This document shows, piece after piece, positions 14,591 through 23,427 of a stretch of DNA of 49,896 bases. Origin of the DNA: Planctomycetales bacterium (GTDB lineage: Bacteria > Planctomycetota > Phycisphaerae > SM23-33); the NCBI GenBank assembly GCA_030612725.1, contig JAUWNJ010000022.1, positions 1 to 49,896 on the forward strand, in the 5' to 3' direction. How positions within the stretch are numbered: the stretch's first letter is position 1; each line of letters starts with the position of its first letter. Below the pieces are notes generated by a model that saw only the letters and a list, made by a program, of their open reading frames with translations, searched no databases and was not told the DNA's origin. The translations under genes were made by a program, and so were the position numbers.

Positions 14591-16777
14591 ATGAAAATTT
14601 CACCGTTGAAATCTCTGGGTGCGAGTTTCATCCCCGAGCAGTTTCTCCCTGCCGGTAAGGATGAGTATTATCTGCGTAATCAGCAGTCGGGTAAACCGGC
14701 TGACGCCTGGCGGAACCTGCGTCCCGAAGAACTCGAAACGCTCGTCAAGAACGGAAACACTGCCGAGAATTGGGAAACCGTCCTGGTGGCCGATGAGTTC
14801 AGCCCGCACCAGGTGATAAACTGCCAGTTTTTCGGACTGGTACGCATAGGTCGGCTTGAGGAACTGGCATTGACCTATCACGACCTTTCCGTTCCGGTCG
14901 GTTTGAGCAACAGCCTGATTATCGACTGCGACATCGGCGACAACTCAGCCATTCACCACGTTCGATACCTCGCGCACTACATCATCGCCGACCATGTTAT
15001 CCTTCAGAACATTGATGAGATGCACGCCACGAATCACGCGAAGTTCGGAAACGGTATCATTAAGGACGGCGAGGACGAAGAAACGCGGGTCTGGTTGGAC
15101 CTGATAAACGAAGCCGGCGGGCGGAGCGTTATGCCGTTCGACGGGATGCTTCCGGCGGATGCGTATTTCTGGGCGAAATTCCGATCCGACGCCGACCTGC
15201 TAGAACGAATGGGGCAAATGACCCAGCAGATGTTCGACTCGCGCCGCGGATTTTACGGAACCGTCGGCGAAAACGGCGTCGTCAAAAACTGCCGAATCAT
15301 AAAAGACGTCAAAATCGGACCGGCTGCCTACGTCAAAGGCGCAAACAAACTCAAGAACCTCACAATCAACTCAAGCGCCGAAGAACCGACACAAATCGGC
15401 GAAGGCGTCGAACTGGTCAATGGAATCATCGGATACGCCTGTCATATTTTCTATGGATGCAAGGCGGTGCGATTCATCCTGGGCGATAACAGTTCCCTCA
15501 AGTACGGCGCGAGGCTGATACATTCGTATCTCGGCGACAACTCGACGGTCTCCTGCTGTGAATTGCTCAATAACCTGATATTCCCCGCCCATGAGCAGCA
15601 TCACAACAATTCGTTCCTTATCGCCTCGCTGGTAATGGGGCAGAGCAATATCGCCGCAGCGGCGACTATCGGCTCGAACCACAACTCCAGAGCGCCCGAC
15701 GGAGAAATCCAGGCCGGTAGGGGCTTCTGGCCTGGGCTTTGTACAAGCCTGAAGCATAACAGCCGGTTCGCCTCGTTCGTCCTGCCGGCCAAGGGGTCGT
15801 ACCCAGCCGAACTGGACGTTCCGCTTCCGTTCTGCCTCGTAAGTAACGACGTAGCAGCCGATCGCCTGACGCTGATGCCTGGATACTGGTGGCTTTATAA
15901 CATGTACGCTCTGGCGCGGAATTCGTGGAAGTTCCAGGCCCGCGACGCCCGCAAGCACAAACGCCAGAATGTCGAGTTCGATTCGCTCGCGCCCGACACT
16001 GCCGAGGAAATGCTCGCAGCAATGACCTTGCTGGAAGAGTGGACCGCCCAGGCGCACCTGTCGGCAAAGGGCGACTCACCGGACGAGAAAAACCCGGAAG
16101 AACCGGTAAAAATCGGGCGCGGACTTCTGACAGGACCGGCTGGGATTGTGGACAAACTGGAAATCATCGCGACGAACGTCGAAAACTCTCGTCGGAAGAC
16201 CGTTGTTCTCAAGGCCACTGAAGGCTATCGGGCCTACCGCCAGATGCTTCATTACTATGCGGTCAAAAACCTGATGTCCTACATGCAGCGCGACGGCGCA
16301 ACGTTGGAGTCGATGTGCGCCGAACTGACAGGTCCGCGCTGCCTGCGATGGATCAACCTCGGCGGGCAACTTATGACGGGCGATGATTTCGACGCCCTCT
16401 GCACCGAAATAAAATCCGGTAAAATCGCCGACTGGCACGGCGTCCACGAGCGATACGACGAACTGTGGGAAAAATATCCGCTCGATAAGCAGCGGCACGC
16501 CTTTGCAACGCTGCTGGAGTTGCTGGGCGCGGAAGAATTGACGAGCGAACTGTGGGCAGGTGCGCTGGATGAAGCCGTCGAGATTCAGCAATACATCTGC
16601 GAAGCGACCCGCACCAGCAGGGAAAAAGACTACGAAAATCACTTCCGTCAAATTACGTTCGAAACGCCCGAAGAAATGAAAGCGGTGGTCGGCGATATTG
16701 AAGACAATAGTTTTGTCAAACAGGTTTGTGAAGAGACGAAGGAATTTGAGAAATCAGCAATCTCACTTAAAAAATGA
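14591..16777 (+). CDS. DUF4954-family protein (left-handed beta-helix, sugar-nucleotide associated)
   Basis: 728 residues, the full length of the DUF4954 family found in Bacteroidetes, spirochaetes and planctomycetes. The middle third has hexapeptide-type turns (VKNCRIIKDVKIGPAAYVKG, IGEGVELVNGIIGYACHIFYG, LGDNSSLKYGARLIHSYLGDN), a left-handed beta-helix as in GlmU and LpxA. HHNNSF and IGSNHNSRAPDGE are family-specific His/Asn clusters that could bind an acyl or sugar donor. The C-terminal ~250 residues are helical. No signal peptide. The reaction is not established. Its place between nagB and an alternative GlmU points to UDP-amino-sugar or acyl-sugar metabolism. Confidence 0.87.
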   Translation: MKISPLKSLGASFIPEQFLPAGKDEYYLRNQQSGKPADAWRNLRPEELETLVKNGNTAENWETVLVADEFSPHQVINCQFFGLVRIGRLEELALTYHDLSVPVGLSNSLIIDCDIGDNSAIHHVRYLAHYIIADHVILQNIDEMHATNHAKFGNGIIKDGEDEETRVWLDLINEAGGRSVMPFDGMLPADAYFWAKFRSDADLLERMGQMTQQMFDSRRGFYGTVGENGVVKNCRIIKDVKIGPAAYVKGANKLKNLTINSSAEEPTQIGEGVELVNGIIGYACHIFYGCKAVRFILGDNSSLKYGARLIHSYLGDNSTVSCCELLNNLIFPAHEQHHNNSFLIASLVMGQSNIAAAATIGSNHNSRAPDGEIQAGRGFWPGLCTSLKHNSRFASFVLPAKGSYPAELDVPLPFCLVSNDVAADRLTLMPGYWWLYNMYALARNSWKFQARDARKHKRQNVEFDSLAPDTAEEMLAAMTLLEEWTAQAHLSAKGDSPDEKNPEEPVKIGRGLLTGPAGIVDKLEIIATNVENSRRKTVVLKATEGYRAYRQMLHYYAVKNLMSYMQRDGATLESMCAELTGPRCLRWINLGGQLMTGDDFDALCTEIKSGKIADWHGVHERYDELWEKYPLDKQRHAFATLLELLGAEELTSELWAGALDEAVEIQQYICEATRTSREKDYENHFRQITFETPEEMKAVVGDIEDNSFVKQVCEETKEFEKSAISLKK

Positions 16778-16915
16778 CTAATGCCTAATGACCAATGTCT
16801 AAGTAATGTCTAATGACCAATGACCAAAAACAAATGGGAAGGTCTCATGCGTCTTTAGATATTAGTCATTAGTCATTCATTAGACATTGGTCATTAGAAA
16901 TTAGACATTAGTTCT
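16777..16915. repeat. Second paired array of ATTGGTCATTAG-type repeats
   Basis: 16777-16828 has ATGACTAATGCCTAATGACC words and 16857-16912 has the reverse form. The two halves could pair to a long imperfect stem over a loop of about 28 nt. It lies within the operon between DUF4954 and the GlmU-like gene. The same family occurs at 3378-3610. Confidence 0.75.
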
Positions 16916-16933
16916 GTTAATGGAGAAATTGTT

Positions 16934-18217
16934 ATGCGAATGATTCTGTACGATGGCCCGTCGGAAAAGAGGGCGAATTTTCACCCATTGTCGCTGAGCA
17001 GGCCCATATGGGAACTGCGATGCGGGATGAGCACGCTGATCGAGAAACTAATCGCAAAGATCGGCGCAACCGACGTAGCCTGCTTCGTCGAAGCGTACAT
17101 GGCCGATTCCTATCGCGCCAAAACGCAGATGAAGGTCAACGACCCAGCCACACTCGCCGGCGACGATTTGCTTATCGTCAACGGTCGGGTAAAGGCTGTA
17201 GGTTTCGACGTCGCCGCCACCGGCCCGAGCGAGGTCGGCGTTACCGACGACGGCGAAGTGCTTTATGCGAGAATCGCCGCGGCTGACCTTGCCAAACTGA
17301 CCACCGGCGGAATTGAAGAACTGCTGGATTCAGCCAAAGCGGCGCTGCCGACAGTAACGTCCGAGTTGGCGACGTGGAATTATACGTGGGACCTGGTGCT
17401 GGCGAATCCGGCGCAGTTGACCGAGGATTTCAAGGCTGCGGGCAGGAGCGGTATTGAAGGCAATGTTGAGCAGCCTAACGCCATCCGTGGCAGCGACAAG
17501 GACGTATTCATCGGCTCCGGAGCCGTTATTCACCCGATGGTCGTTATCGACGCCGAGAACGGGCCTGTATATCTCGATGAGGACGTCGAGGTCCATCCGT
17601 TCACGCGGATTGAGGGGCCTTGCTACGTCGGCAAGAAGTCGATCCTCCTGGGCGCTAAGTGCCGCGAGGGTAATTCCATCGGCCCGGTCTGCCGCATCGG
17701 CGGCGAGGTCGAAGAGTCCATCATCCATGGCCATTCAAATAAGTACCACGACGGCTTCCTTGGTCATGCGTACGTCGGCGAATGGGTGAACCTCGGCGCG
17801 TTGACGACCAACAGCGACCTGAAAAACGATTACTCCGACGTGTCGGTAATGCTCGATGGCCGCAGGCCTATCGGTACCGGCTCGACCAAGGTCGGTTCGC
17901 TCATAGGCGACCACACCAAGACCGCCATCGGCACGCTTCTGAACACGGGTTCTTACGTCGGTGCGATGGCGTTGATAATGCCCACCGGCAAGCCGCTGCC
18001 GAAGTTTATCTCGTCGTTCGCCTGGTTCCTTGAGGGCGTGGTTACAAAGGGCTTCGGAAGAAAGAAACTGTACGAGACAGCGGCAATAGCCATGAGCCGG
18101 CGTAAGTGCGAATGGACCGAAGCGGAGAAAAACATGTGGGAGAAGATCTTCGAGATGACTGCTCCCGGCCGGGACGAGGCTATTCGTCGAGGACGACGCC
18201 GTATGTCGAGATCGTAA
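16934..18217 (+). CDS. GlmU-like sugar nucleotidyltransferase (alternative bacterial form)
   Basis: 427 residues. The start MRMILYDGPSEKRANFHPLS and RPIWELRCGMSTLIEKL match the alternative GlmU-type family seen in Bacteroidetes and planctomycetes, in which the usual GxGxGTRM loop is replaced. Residues about 180-380 form a left-handed beta-helix (IHPMVVIDAENGPVYLDED, IGGEVEESIIHGHSNKYHDG, SLIGDHTKTAIGTLLNTGSY). It probably joins a nucleotide to a sugar-1-phosphate, with an acetyl- or acyltransferase helix domain. The substrate is unproven. The downstream ACP begins 18 bp after its stop, raising the possibility of an acyl-ACP donor. Confidence 0.83.
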   Translation: MRMILYDGPSEKRANFHPLSLSRPIWELRCGMSTLIEKLIAKIGATDVACFVEAYMADSYRAKTQMKVNDPATLAGDDLLIVNGRVKAVGFDVAATGPSEVGVTDDGEVLYARIAAADLAKLTTGGIEELLDSAKAALPTVTSELATWNYTWDLVLANPAQLTEDFKAAGRSGIEGNVEQPNAIRGSDKDVFIGSGAVIHPMVVIDAENGPVYLDEDVEVHPFTRIEGPCYVGKKSILLGAKCREGNSIGPVCRIGGEVEESIIHGHSNKYHDGFLGHAYVGEWVNLGALTTNSDLKNDYSDVSVMLDGRRPIGTGSTKVGSLIGDHTKTAIGTLLNTGSYVGAMALIMPTGKPLPKFISSFAWFLEGVVTKGFGRKKLYETAAIAMSRRKCEWTEAEKNMWEKIFEMTAPGRDEAIRRGRRRMSRS

Positions 18218-18235
18218 GAACAGAAAGGGAAACAT

Positions 18236-18490
18236 ATGCCCACAGTTGAACAACGTGTCAAGGAAGTAACCGCGCGGGTTTTGAAACTGAACCCGGAAGA
18301 TATTAAGATCGAGCACGATTTCATGTCCGATCTGGGTGCAGAGAGCGTGCAATCCATCGAACTGATGGCAATGTTTGAAGAGGAGTTCGGTATCGAGATG
18401 GATGAGGACGCCGCCCTGTCGGTCGAGACCATCGGCGGTGCAATCAAGTTCATCACCATGGTCTGTAAGGAACAGGGTGTAGATGTCTAG
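18236..18490 (+). CDS. Acyl carrier protein
   Basis: 84 residues, a standard-length ACP. Helix II motif SDLGAESVQSIELMAMFEEEF has the carrier Ser at 37; again Glu precedes the Ser, where most ACPs have Asp. The start ATG follows AAAGGGAAACAT. It carries acyl groups as a phosphopantetheine thioester. It is flanked by the GlmU-like gene and a Claisen-condensation-type enzyme, not by fatty-acid enzymes. The last six codons and the stop are repeated in tandem just after it (18491-18508). Confidence 0.93.
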   Translation: MPTVEQRVKEVTARVLKLNPEDIKIEHDFMSDLGAESVQSIELMAMFEEEFGIEMDEDAALSVETIGGAIKFITMVCKEQGVDV

Positions 18491-18508
18491 CAGGGTGTAG
18501 ATGTCTAG
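18473..18508 (+). repeat. 18-bp tandem duplication spanning the ACP stop codon
   Basis: CAGGGTGTAGATGTCTAG occurs twice head-to-tail, at 18473-18490 and 18491-18508. The first copy encodes QGVDV and TAG, so the second is untranslated. It looks like a recent slippage duplication. Confidence 0.95.
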
Positions 18509-18538
18509 TTAGATACGGAAATTTGGAAGTTCAGACTA

Positions 18539-19936
18539 ATGTCAGAGAAAAAGAAATTGCATCCTCTTGTTGAGGTGGACGAGCCGAACTTCATAACCGA
18601 GGCGTTCGATTATGATCTGCCACCGCTGATTCGCTTCGATTCGCCCGTCGTGGAGTACATCGACGGCGAACCGGTCCGGTTCGATCCGTCCGGCGTCAAG
18701 ACGCGGGACATCCATATTACCGACACCACCTTCCGCGACGGTCAGCAGGCCCGCCCGCCCTACACGATCGACCAGATGGTCCGTATCTACGACCTGATGG
18801 CAAGGATGAGCGGACCCAACCGCGTCATCCGGCAGACCGAGTTCTTCCTGTACACCAGGAATGATCGTGAGACACTTGACCGCTGCCGGGCGATGGGACA
18901 TTCCAGCCCCGAATGCACCGGATGGATCAGGGCGATCAAGGGCGACTTCCGACTGGTCAAGGACGCCCAACTGAAAGAAACCGGTATATTGACCAGTTGC
19001 TCGGATTACCACATCTTCAGCAAACTCAAGATCGACCGTAAAATGGCCATGGAGAGGTACTGCGACGTGGTCGATGCCGCTCTTGCAGCGGGCATCAGGC
19101 CCAGATGCCACCTGGAAGACATCACCCGCGCCGATATTGACGGGTTTGTCCTTCCGTTTGTCGAGAGGCTGATGGAGATGAGCGAGCAGGTTCCCGACGA
19201 GTTGAAGGTCAAGATACGCCTGTGCGACACGATGGGTTTCGGCATCAGTTACCCGGGCGCCGAGTTGCCCCGCAGCATCCCCAAACTTATCTACAAACTC
19301 AATGTCGAATGCGGCGTGCCGGGCGACCGACTGGAATGGCACGGACACAACGATTTCCACAAAGTTCACACCAACGGCGGAACGGCCTGGCTGTACGGCT
19401 GCGACGCCGTCAACACCACACTCTTCGGATTCGGCGAGCGAACCGGAAACCCGCCTTTGGAGGCGGCGATCTTCGAATACATCGCGCTGAAGGGCGACCT
19501 GTGCGGAATCGACACCACCGCCATTACGGAGTTGGCCGATTACATGCGGTCGATAGGGCTGCCGATTCCGGCCAACTACCCCTTTGTGGGAAAGCATTTT
19601 AACACGACCCGCGCCGGTATCCACGCCGGCGGTTTGCGACAGGATGAGCGTATATACAACATCTTCAATACGACCAAACTACTCGGCAGACCGCCGCGGG
19701 TTATCATAACCAATAACAGCGGCGCCGACGGCGTAGCCATATGGGTCAATGAATTCTTCGGCCTGACGGGCGAAGATCGACTCAATAAGATCAAGATCCA
19801 TCGCCTCGCACGCTGGGTCATGGACCAGTACGAACGTGAAGGCAGGATAACCGCCATCGGCGATGAGGAACTCGAGACCAAAGTCGAGGAACTTATGCCG
19901 GAGTACTGGGAAAAGTACAAAGGCAGCCGGGAGTAA
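18539..19936 (+). CDS. DRE-TIM metallolyase, Re-citrate-synthase/isopropylmalate-synthase-like
   Basis: 465 residues with the HMGL-like TIM barrel. DTTFRDGQQ at 62-70 carries the catalytic Arg66 and metal-binding Asp67. WHGHND has His268 and His270 as further metal ligands. GFGERTGNPP is the family's closing glycine loop. From memory of the family, sequences with the ITDTTFRDGQQ...PPYT opening group with Re-citrate synthases of anaerobes, which condense acetyl-CoA with oxaloacetate. 2-isopropylmalate- or homocitrate-type activity is also possible. It lacks the C-terminal LeuA regulatory domain. Its neighbours are an ACP on one side and an ADP-forming acyl-CoA synthetase and a second ACP on the other. 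Confidence 0.8.
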   Translation: MSEKKKLHPLVEVDEPNFITEAFDYDLPPLIRFDSPVVEYIDGEPVRFDPSGVKTRDIHITDTTFRDGQQARPPYTIDQMVRIYDLMARMSGPNRVIRQTEFFLYTRNDRETLDRCRAMGHSSPECTGWIRAIKGDFRLVKDAQLKETGILTSCSDYHIFSKLKIDRKMAMERYCDVVDAALAAGIRPRCHLEDITRADIDGFVLPFVERLMEMSEQVPDELKVKIRLCDTMGFGISYPGAELPRSIPKLIYKLNVECGVPGDRLEWHGHNDFHKVHTNGGTAWLYGCDAVNTTLFGFGERTGNPPLEAAIFEYIALKGDLCGIDTTAITELADYMRSIGLPIPANYPFVGKHFNTTRAGIHAGGLRQDERIYNIFNTTKLLGRPPRVIITNNSGADGVAIWVNEFFGLTGEDRLNKIKIHRLARWVMDQYEREGRITAIGDEELETKVEELMPEYWEKYKGSRE

Positions 19937-19988
19937 TTCCGGAAACAATCGTTAGACTTCCAAAGAGAACAAAAAGGGCAGAGAATCA

Positions 19989-22139
19989 ATGTCGAACACG
20001 ACAAGGTATTCCGTAGAAACAATCCCCGGCGGGTATCCACGCGACCGGATATTCAACCCTGTAAGCGTAGCCGTCATGGGCGTAACGCCTACGCCGGGAA
20101 CCGTTCCCTATGACATTTTCTACAACATCCTCGCCAGCGGTTATAAGGGCGTGCTTTATCCGGTAGCGCCGGGAAAGCGAAGTATTTCCTCCGTCCCCGC
20201 CTACCGTTACCTGACGGACATCAAGGACGATATTGACCTCGCAGTGATTGTTTTTCCGGCCAAGGTCGTCGCAAGGGCGCTTCGCCAGTGCGGCGAGAAG
20301 GGCGTCAAGGGCGTGATAATCATCTCGGCCGGTTTCCGAGAGGTCGGACCCGAAGGAGCAAAACGTGAGCAGGAAATAAAGGACATCTGCGCCGAGTACG
20401 ACATCTCGCTCGTCGGACCTAACTGCCTGGGCGTAGTGAACACCGACCCGAAAATAATGCTCAACGCCTCCTTTGCACGCAAAATGCCGGCCCAGGGAAG
20501 TATTGCGTTCCTCAGCCAGTCCGGCGCGCTTTGCACAGCCGTTCTCGATTACGCACGCAACAGGAACATCGGATTCTCCAAGTTCGTCAGTTTCGGTAAC
20601 AAGGCCGGCGTTACGGAAATGGGACTTCTGGACTACCTCCACCAGGACGAACAGACCGACGTGGTACTGCTGTACCTTGAGGAACTCCGCGACGGGCGCG
20701 CCCTGATAGAGACAGCCCGGCGTGTAACTCGCGGCGATAACCCCAAACCGATCCTCGCGATAAAGTCCGGAAGGACGCCCCAGGGCGCAGACGCCGCCAG
20801 CAGCCACACCGGTTCGCTCGCAGGTGAAGACGCCATATGCGAAGCCGTCTTCGCCGAAGCGGGTATCATCCGCCTGAACACCATCGAAGAACTGTTCGAC
20901 ACCGCCATCATGCTGACGAATCAGCCCATGCCTAAAGGCAACCGTCTGGCAATCGTTACCAACGCCGGCGGTCCGGGCGTGATGGCGACAGACTCCGCCG
21001 TAAATCTCGGGCTTGAGATTGCGCGTTTTGAACAGGCTACGACGGATAAACTCACCGATGCGCTTCCGGCTGCGGCCAATATAAAGAACCCCGTCGATGT
21101 CATCGGCGACGCACGGTCCGACCGATACGAAGCCGCTGTCGGCGCTGTTATGGACGACCCGAATGTTGACCAGGCGTTGGTGATTCTCACGCCGCAGTCG
21201 ATGACCGACATCGAGGAAATCGCACGCGGGATAGTCAAGGTCCACGAGCAGACGGACAAGCCCATGGCCTGTTCCTTTATCGGCGCTGCCGACGTAGCCG
21301 TCGGCGTCGATATCCTCCAGGCTGCTCATATCCCACACTACATCATGCCGGAATGGGCGTGCGGGGCAATGGCCGACGTGCAGCGGATACGCCGATGGCG
21401 AGAGTTGCCCGACGAAGCCGATTACCAGCCTCCGTCGGCTGACCGTGATGCCGCCGCCGCTATTATCGACGCCGCTCCCGCCGGTTATCTCGACGAGGAC
21501 CAGGCGATGACCGTGCTGAAGGCATACGGATTTCCCGTACCGGCTTGCAAACTTTGCCGCGATGCCGACGAAGCCGTCGAATTCGCCGAAAAAAACGGCT
21601 TCCCCGCAGTTATCCGCGTCGTCAGCCCGCAGATTATCCATAAGTTCGACGTCAAGGGCGTGGCCCTGGACCTCAAAGACGCCGATGCCGTTCGCAACGC
21701 CTATAACGACATGTTCAGACACATCAGCGAGGCGATGCCCGATGCCGAGATTAAGGGCGTGTTGGTTCGCGGGATGATCCCGGCTGGGCGAGAGGTAATC
21801 CTCGGCGCTAAGTACGATTCAGCCTTCGGACCGACGTTAATGTTCGGGCTTGGCGGGTTGTTCGTGGAGATATTCCGCGATGTAACGTTCGCCCTAGCGC
21901 CGATAACGCCGTTCACTGCCGCGAGAATGGTTCGCCAGGTCAAGGCCTTCGAACTGCTCGAAGGCGCGCGCGGTACAGGTCCAGCCGACGTGGACAGCGT
22001 GGAAGAATGCCTGTTGCGGCTTGGTCGGCTTGCGTTTGATTTTGAACGCATCGCCGAACTTGATATAAACCCGTTAATCGTCGGCCCCGCCGGACAGGGA
22101 AGCAACGTCGCCGACGTGAGAATCAGATTGAGTGAATAA
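19989..22139 (+). CDS. ADP-forming acetate/acyl-CoA ligase family protein
   Basis: 716 residues fusing the alpha and beta parts of the NDP-forming acyl-CoA synthetases. The CoA-binding domain is at about 20-150 (VAVMGVTPTPG, GPNCLGVVN). A succinyl-CoA-ligase-like domain carries the phosphorylated His273 in SSHTGSLAGE. An ATP-grasp domain runs from about residue 490 (PVPACKLCRDADEAVEFAEKNGFPAVIR, FGLGGLFVEIFRDVTFALAP). It interconverts acyl-CoA and ADP/Pi with acid, CoA and ATP. The acid is unknown. It follows the Re-citrate-synthase-like gene by 52 bp and precedes an ACP by 43 bp, so the four genes read as one transcript. Confidence 0.9.
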   Translation: MSNTTRYSVETIPGGYPRDRIFNPVSVAVMGVTPTPGTVPYDIFYNILASGYKGVLYPVAPGKRSISSVPAYRYLTDIKDDIDLAVIVFPAKVVARALRQCGEKGVKGVIIISAGFREVGPEGAKREQEIKDICAEYDISLVGPNCLGVVNTDPKIMLNASFARKMPAQGSIAFLSQSGALCTAVLDYARNRNIGFSKFVSFGNKAGVTEMGLLDYLHQDEQTDVVLLYLEELRDGRALIETARRVTRGDNPKPILAIKSGRTPQGADAASSHTGSLAGEDAICEAVFAEAGIIRLNTIEELFDTAIMLTNQPMPKGNRLAIVTNAGGPGVMATDSAVNLGLEIARFEQATTDKLTDALPAAANIKNPVDVIGDARSDRYEAAVGAVMDDPNVDQALVILTPQSMTDIEEIARGIVKVHEQTDKPMACSFIGAADVAVGVDILQAAHIPHYIMPEWACGAMADVQRIRRWRELPDEADYQPPSADRDAAAAIIDAAPAGYLDEDQAMTVLKAYGFPVPACKLCRDADEAVEFAEKNGFPAVIRVVSPQIIHKFDVKGVALDLKDADAVRNAYNDMFRHISEAMPDAEIKGVLVRGMIPAGREVILGAKYDSAFGPTLMFGLGGLFVEIFRDVTFALAPITPFTAARMVRQVKAFELLEGARGTGPADVDSVEECLLRLGRLAFDFERIAELDINPLIVGPAGQGSNVADVRIRLSE

Positions 22140-22146
22140 AGTCAGT

Positions 22147-22166
22147 AGGGCGGGCCTTGCCCGCCC
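22147..22166. repeat. GGGCGGGC / GCCCGCCC hairpin
   Basis: A GC-rich stem around CTT in the 43-bp gap between the acyl-CoA ligase and the third ACP. It ends before the ribosome-binding site. It belongs to the common intergenic palindromes of this genome. Confidence 0.7.
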
Positions 22167-22182
22167 ACAAATGGAGAAAAGT

Positions 22183-22428
22183 ATGGAAAAGAGTGAAATT
22201 ACCGAGCGTGCTATCAAGGTAACTTGCGAAGTTCTGAACGTTACGTCTGATATGGTTACGCCCGAAAGCGATTTTGTGTTTGACCTGGGCGCTGAGAGTA
22301 CCCAGTCGGTTCAACTGGTCGCCGCCTTCGACGAAGAATTCGACATCAACATGGACGCCGAGGACGCACTGGAAGTCCAGACCGTCGGCGACGCCATCGA
22401 ATTCATCGAAAAGTACGTCAATAAATAA
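22183..22428 (+). CDS. Acyl carrier protein
   Basis: 81 residues from the ATG at 22183, selected because GGAGA sits 7 nt upstream and the length is then typical. Earlier in-frame starts (22132, 22171) would run through the GC-rich hairpin or lose the binding site. Helix II, DLGAESTQSVQLVAAFDEEF, has the phosphopantetheine Ser at 39. It is similar along its length to the ACP at 18236, as if the two arose by duplication around the Claisen enzyme and ligase pair. Confidence 0.92.
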   Translation: MEKSEITERAIKVTCEVLNVTSDMVTPESDFVFDLGAESTQSVQLVAAFDEEFDINMDAEDALEVQTVGDAIEFIEKYVNK

Positions 22429-22453
22429 GGCGTTCTGACGACACTGAACGTGG

Positions 22454-22482
22454 CACGTTTCACGGGCGTCCCGCCCGTGAAA
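22454..22482. repeat. Hairpin between convergent genes
   Basis: TTTCACGGGCG-TCC-CGCCCGTGAAA. T/A runs are part of the stem and no free T-tract follows on either strand, so a terminator role is uncertain. It separates the third ACP (plus) from the Memo-like gene (minus). Confidence 0.6.
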
Positions 22483-22522
22483 AAATCATGTCCGAGACGC
22501 CCATGTTACAAGTAGGCGTTTT

Positions 22523-23392
22523 TCAGGCGAACACAACGGCTGCATAACCGACGGAATCGTCCGATTGCTGGGAGTACACATCCCGCATCACCTCGGCGCT
22601 CGTTGTGTATTTAAGTGTATGCCCAGTCGTTGCGCCCATCGCCGAACATGCGGCGATGGTGGCTGCGATGGCTCCGCCGCCGCACGCGCTCTGGTGGGCG
22701 GCGGTCTCGGCGACGACCTTATCAGCCTCCATCAACTCGATAAGTTCCAGCACGCGGGCGTCGTTTTGGTTCGCCCATTCAAGCCCGCCGCTGCCCGTCC
22801 CGCCCGGCGTAAAACCGTACTGCGGACCGTAGTGTGTCAGGTCCGTGCTTCCGAGGACCGCCGCGTCGGGAAAATCCCTCGCCAGCACCTCGCCGATCTC
22901 CCTGCCGGTCTGAACGGCATTGGGCGTCGGCGAGATGATAATCGGAACGATCTGCACGTCGTCGCAGGCGACCTGCATCAGAGGCAACTGAACCTCGATA
23001 CTGTGCTCCCTGCTGTGGGCTGAAGCGTCCGCTCGAAGCAGGCTGCAATTTTTAAGCAGGGCGTCGGCGAGTTCCTCGTCGATTGGAACTTCCCCCAGCG
23101 GCGTCAGCCATGCGTCTTTGTCATAGACAGCCCCGTCGCCGGCAGTGCCCCAGTGATCCGCGCCGAAGATGACGACCCGCTTGAGTCTGTCGCGTTTCGC
23201 CAGCGCCTTGAGCGTCGTCGCCGCGGTCAGTCCTGAAAAAGCCCATCCTGCGTGCGGAACCAGCCCGCCGAAAAGATTTTCGGGAAGGTTTTCGGGAAGG
23301 TCGGCCTCGTCGAGAATTTTCCTCGCGCTTCGCCGGCATGCGTCCTCGCCGGCCTCATAAAAACTCCCCGCTCGATACGGTTGACGTTTCAT
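22523..23392 (-). CDS. Memo-family protein (AmmeMemoRadiSam protein B-like)
   Basis: 289 residues with the Memo fold, related to extradiol dioxygenases. Metal-site segments are GGLVPHAGWAFSG, FGADHWG, SREHSIEVQLPL and STDLTHYG, with His residues at the expected places, and a family Cys in HQSACGGGA. In other genomes Memo proteins accompany an AMMECR1 protein and a radical-SAM enzyme. Neither is within view here, so it may act alone or with distant partners. The substrate and reaction are unknown for the bacterial family. Confidence 0.9.
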   Translation of the reverse strand: MKRQPYRAGSFYEAGEDACRRSARKILDEADLPENLPENLFGGLVPHAGWAFSGLTAATTLKALAKRDRLKRVVIFGADHWGTAGDGAVYDKDAWLTPLGEVPIDEELADALLKNCSLLRADASAHSREHSIEVQLPLMQVACDDVQIVPIIISPTPNAVQTGREIGEVLARDFPDAAVLGSTDLTHYGPQYGFTPGGTGSGGLEWANQNDARVLELIELMEADKVVAETAAHQSACGGGAIAATIAACSAMGATTGHTLKYTTSAEVMRDVYSQQSDDSVGYAAVVFA

Positions 23393-23427
23393 TAGTCTGC
23401 CCTCGAAATGACGTCCAAGGAACCTCC

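Noticed and set aside
22454-22482. Bidirectional terminator
   Set aside because: The A/T runs are inside the stem and no T-tract follows on either strand.
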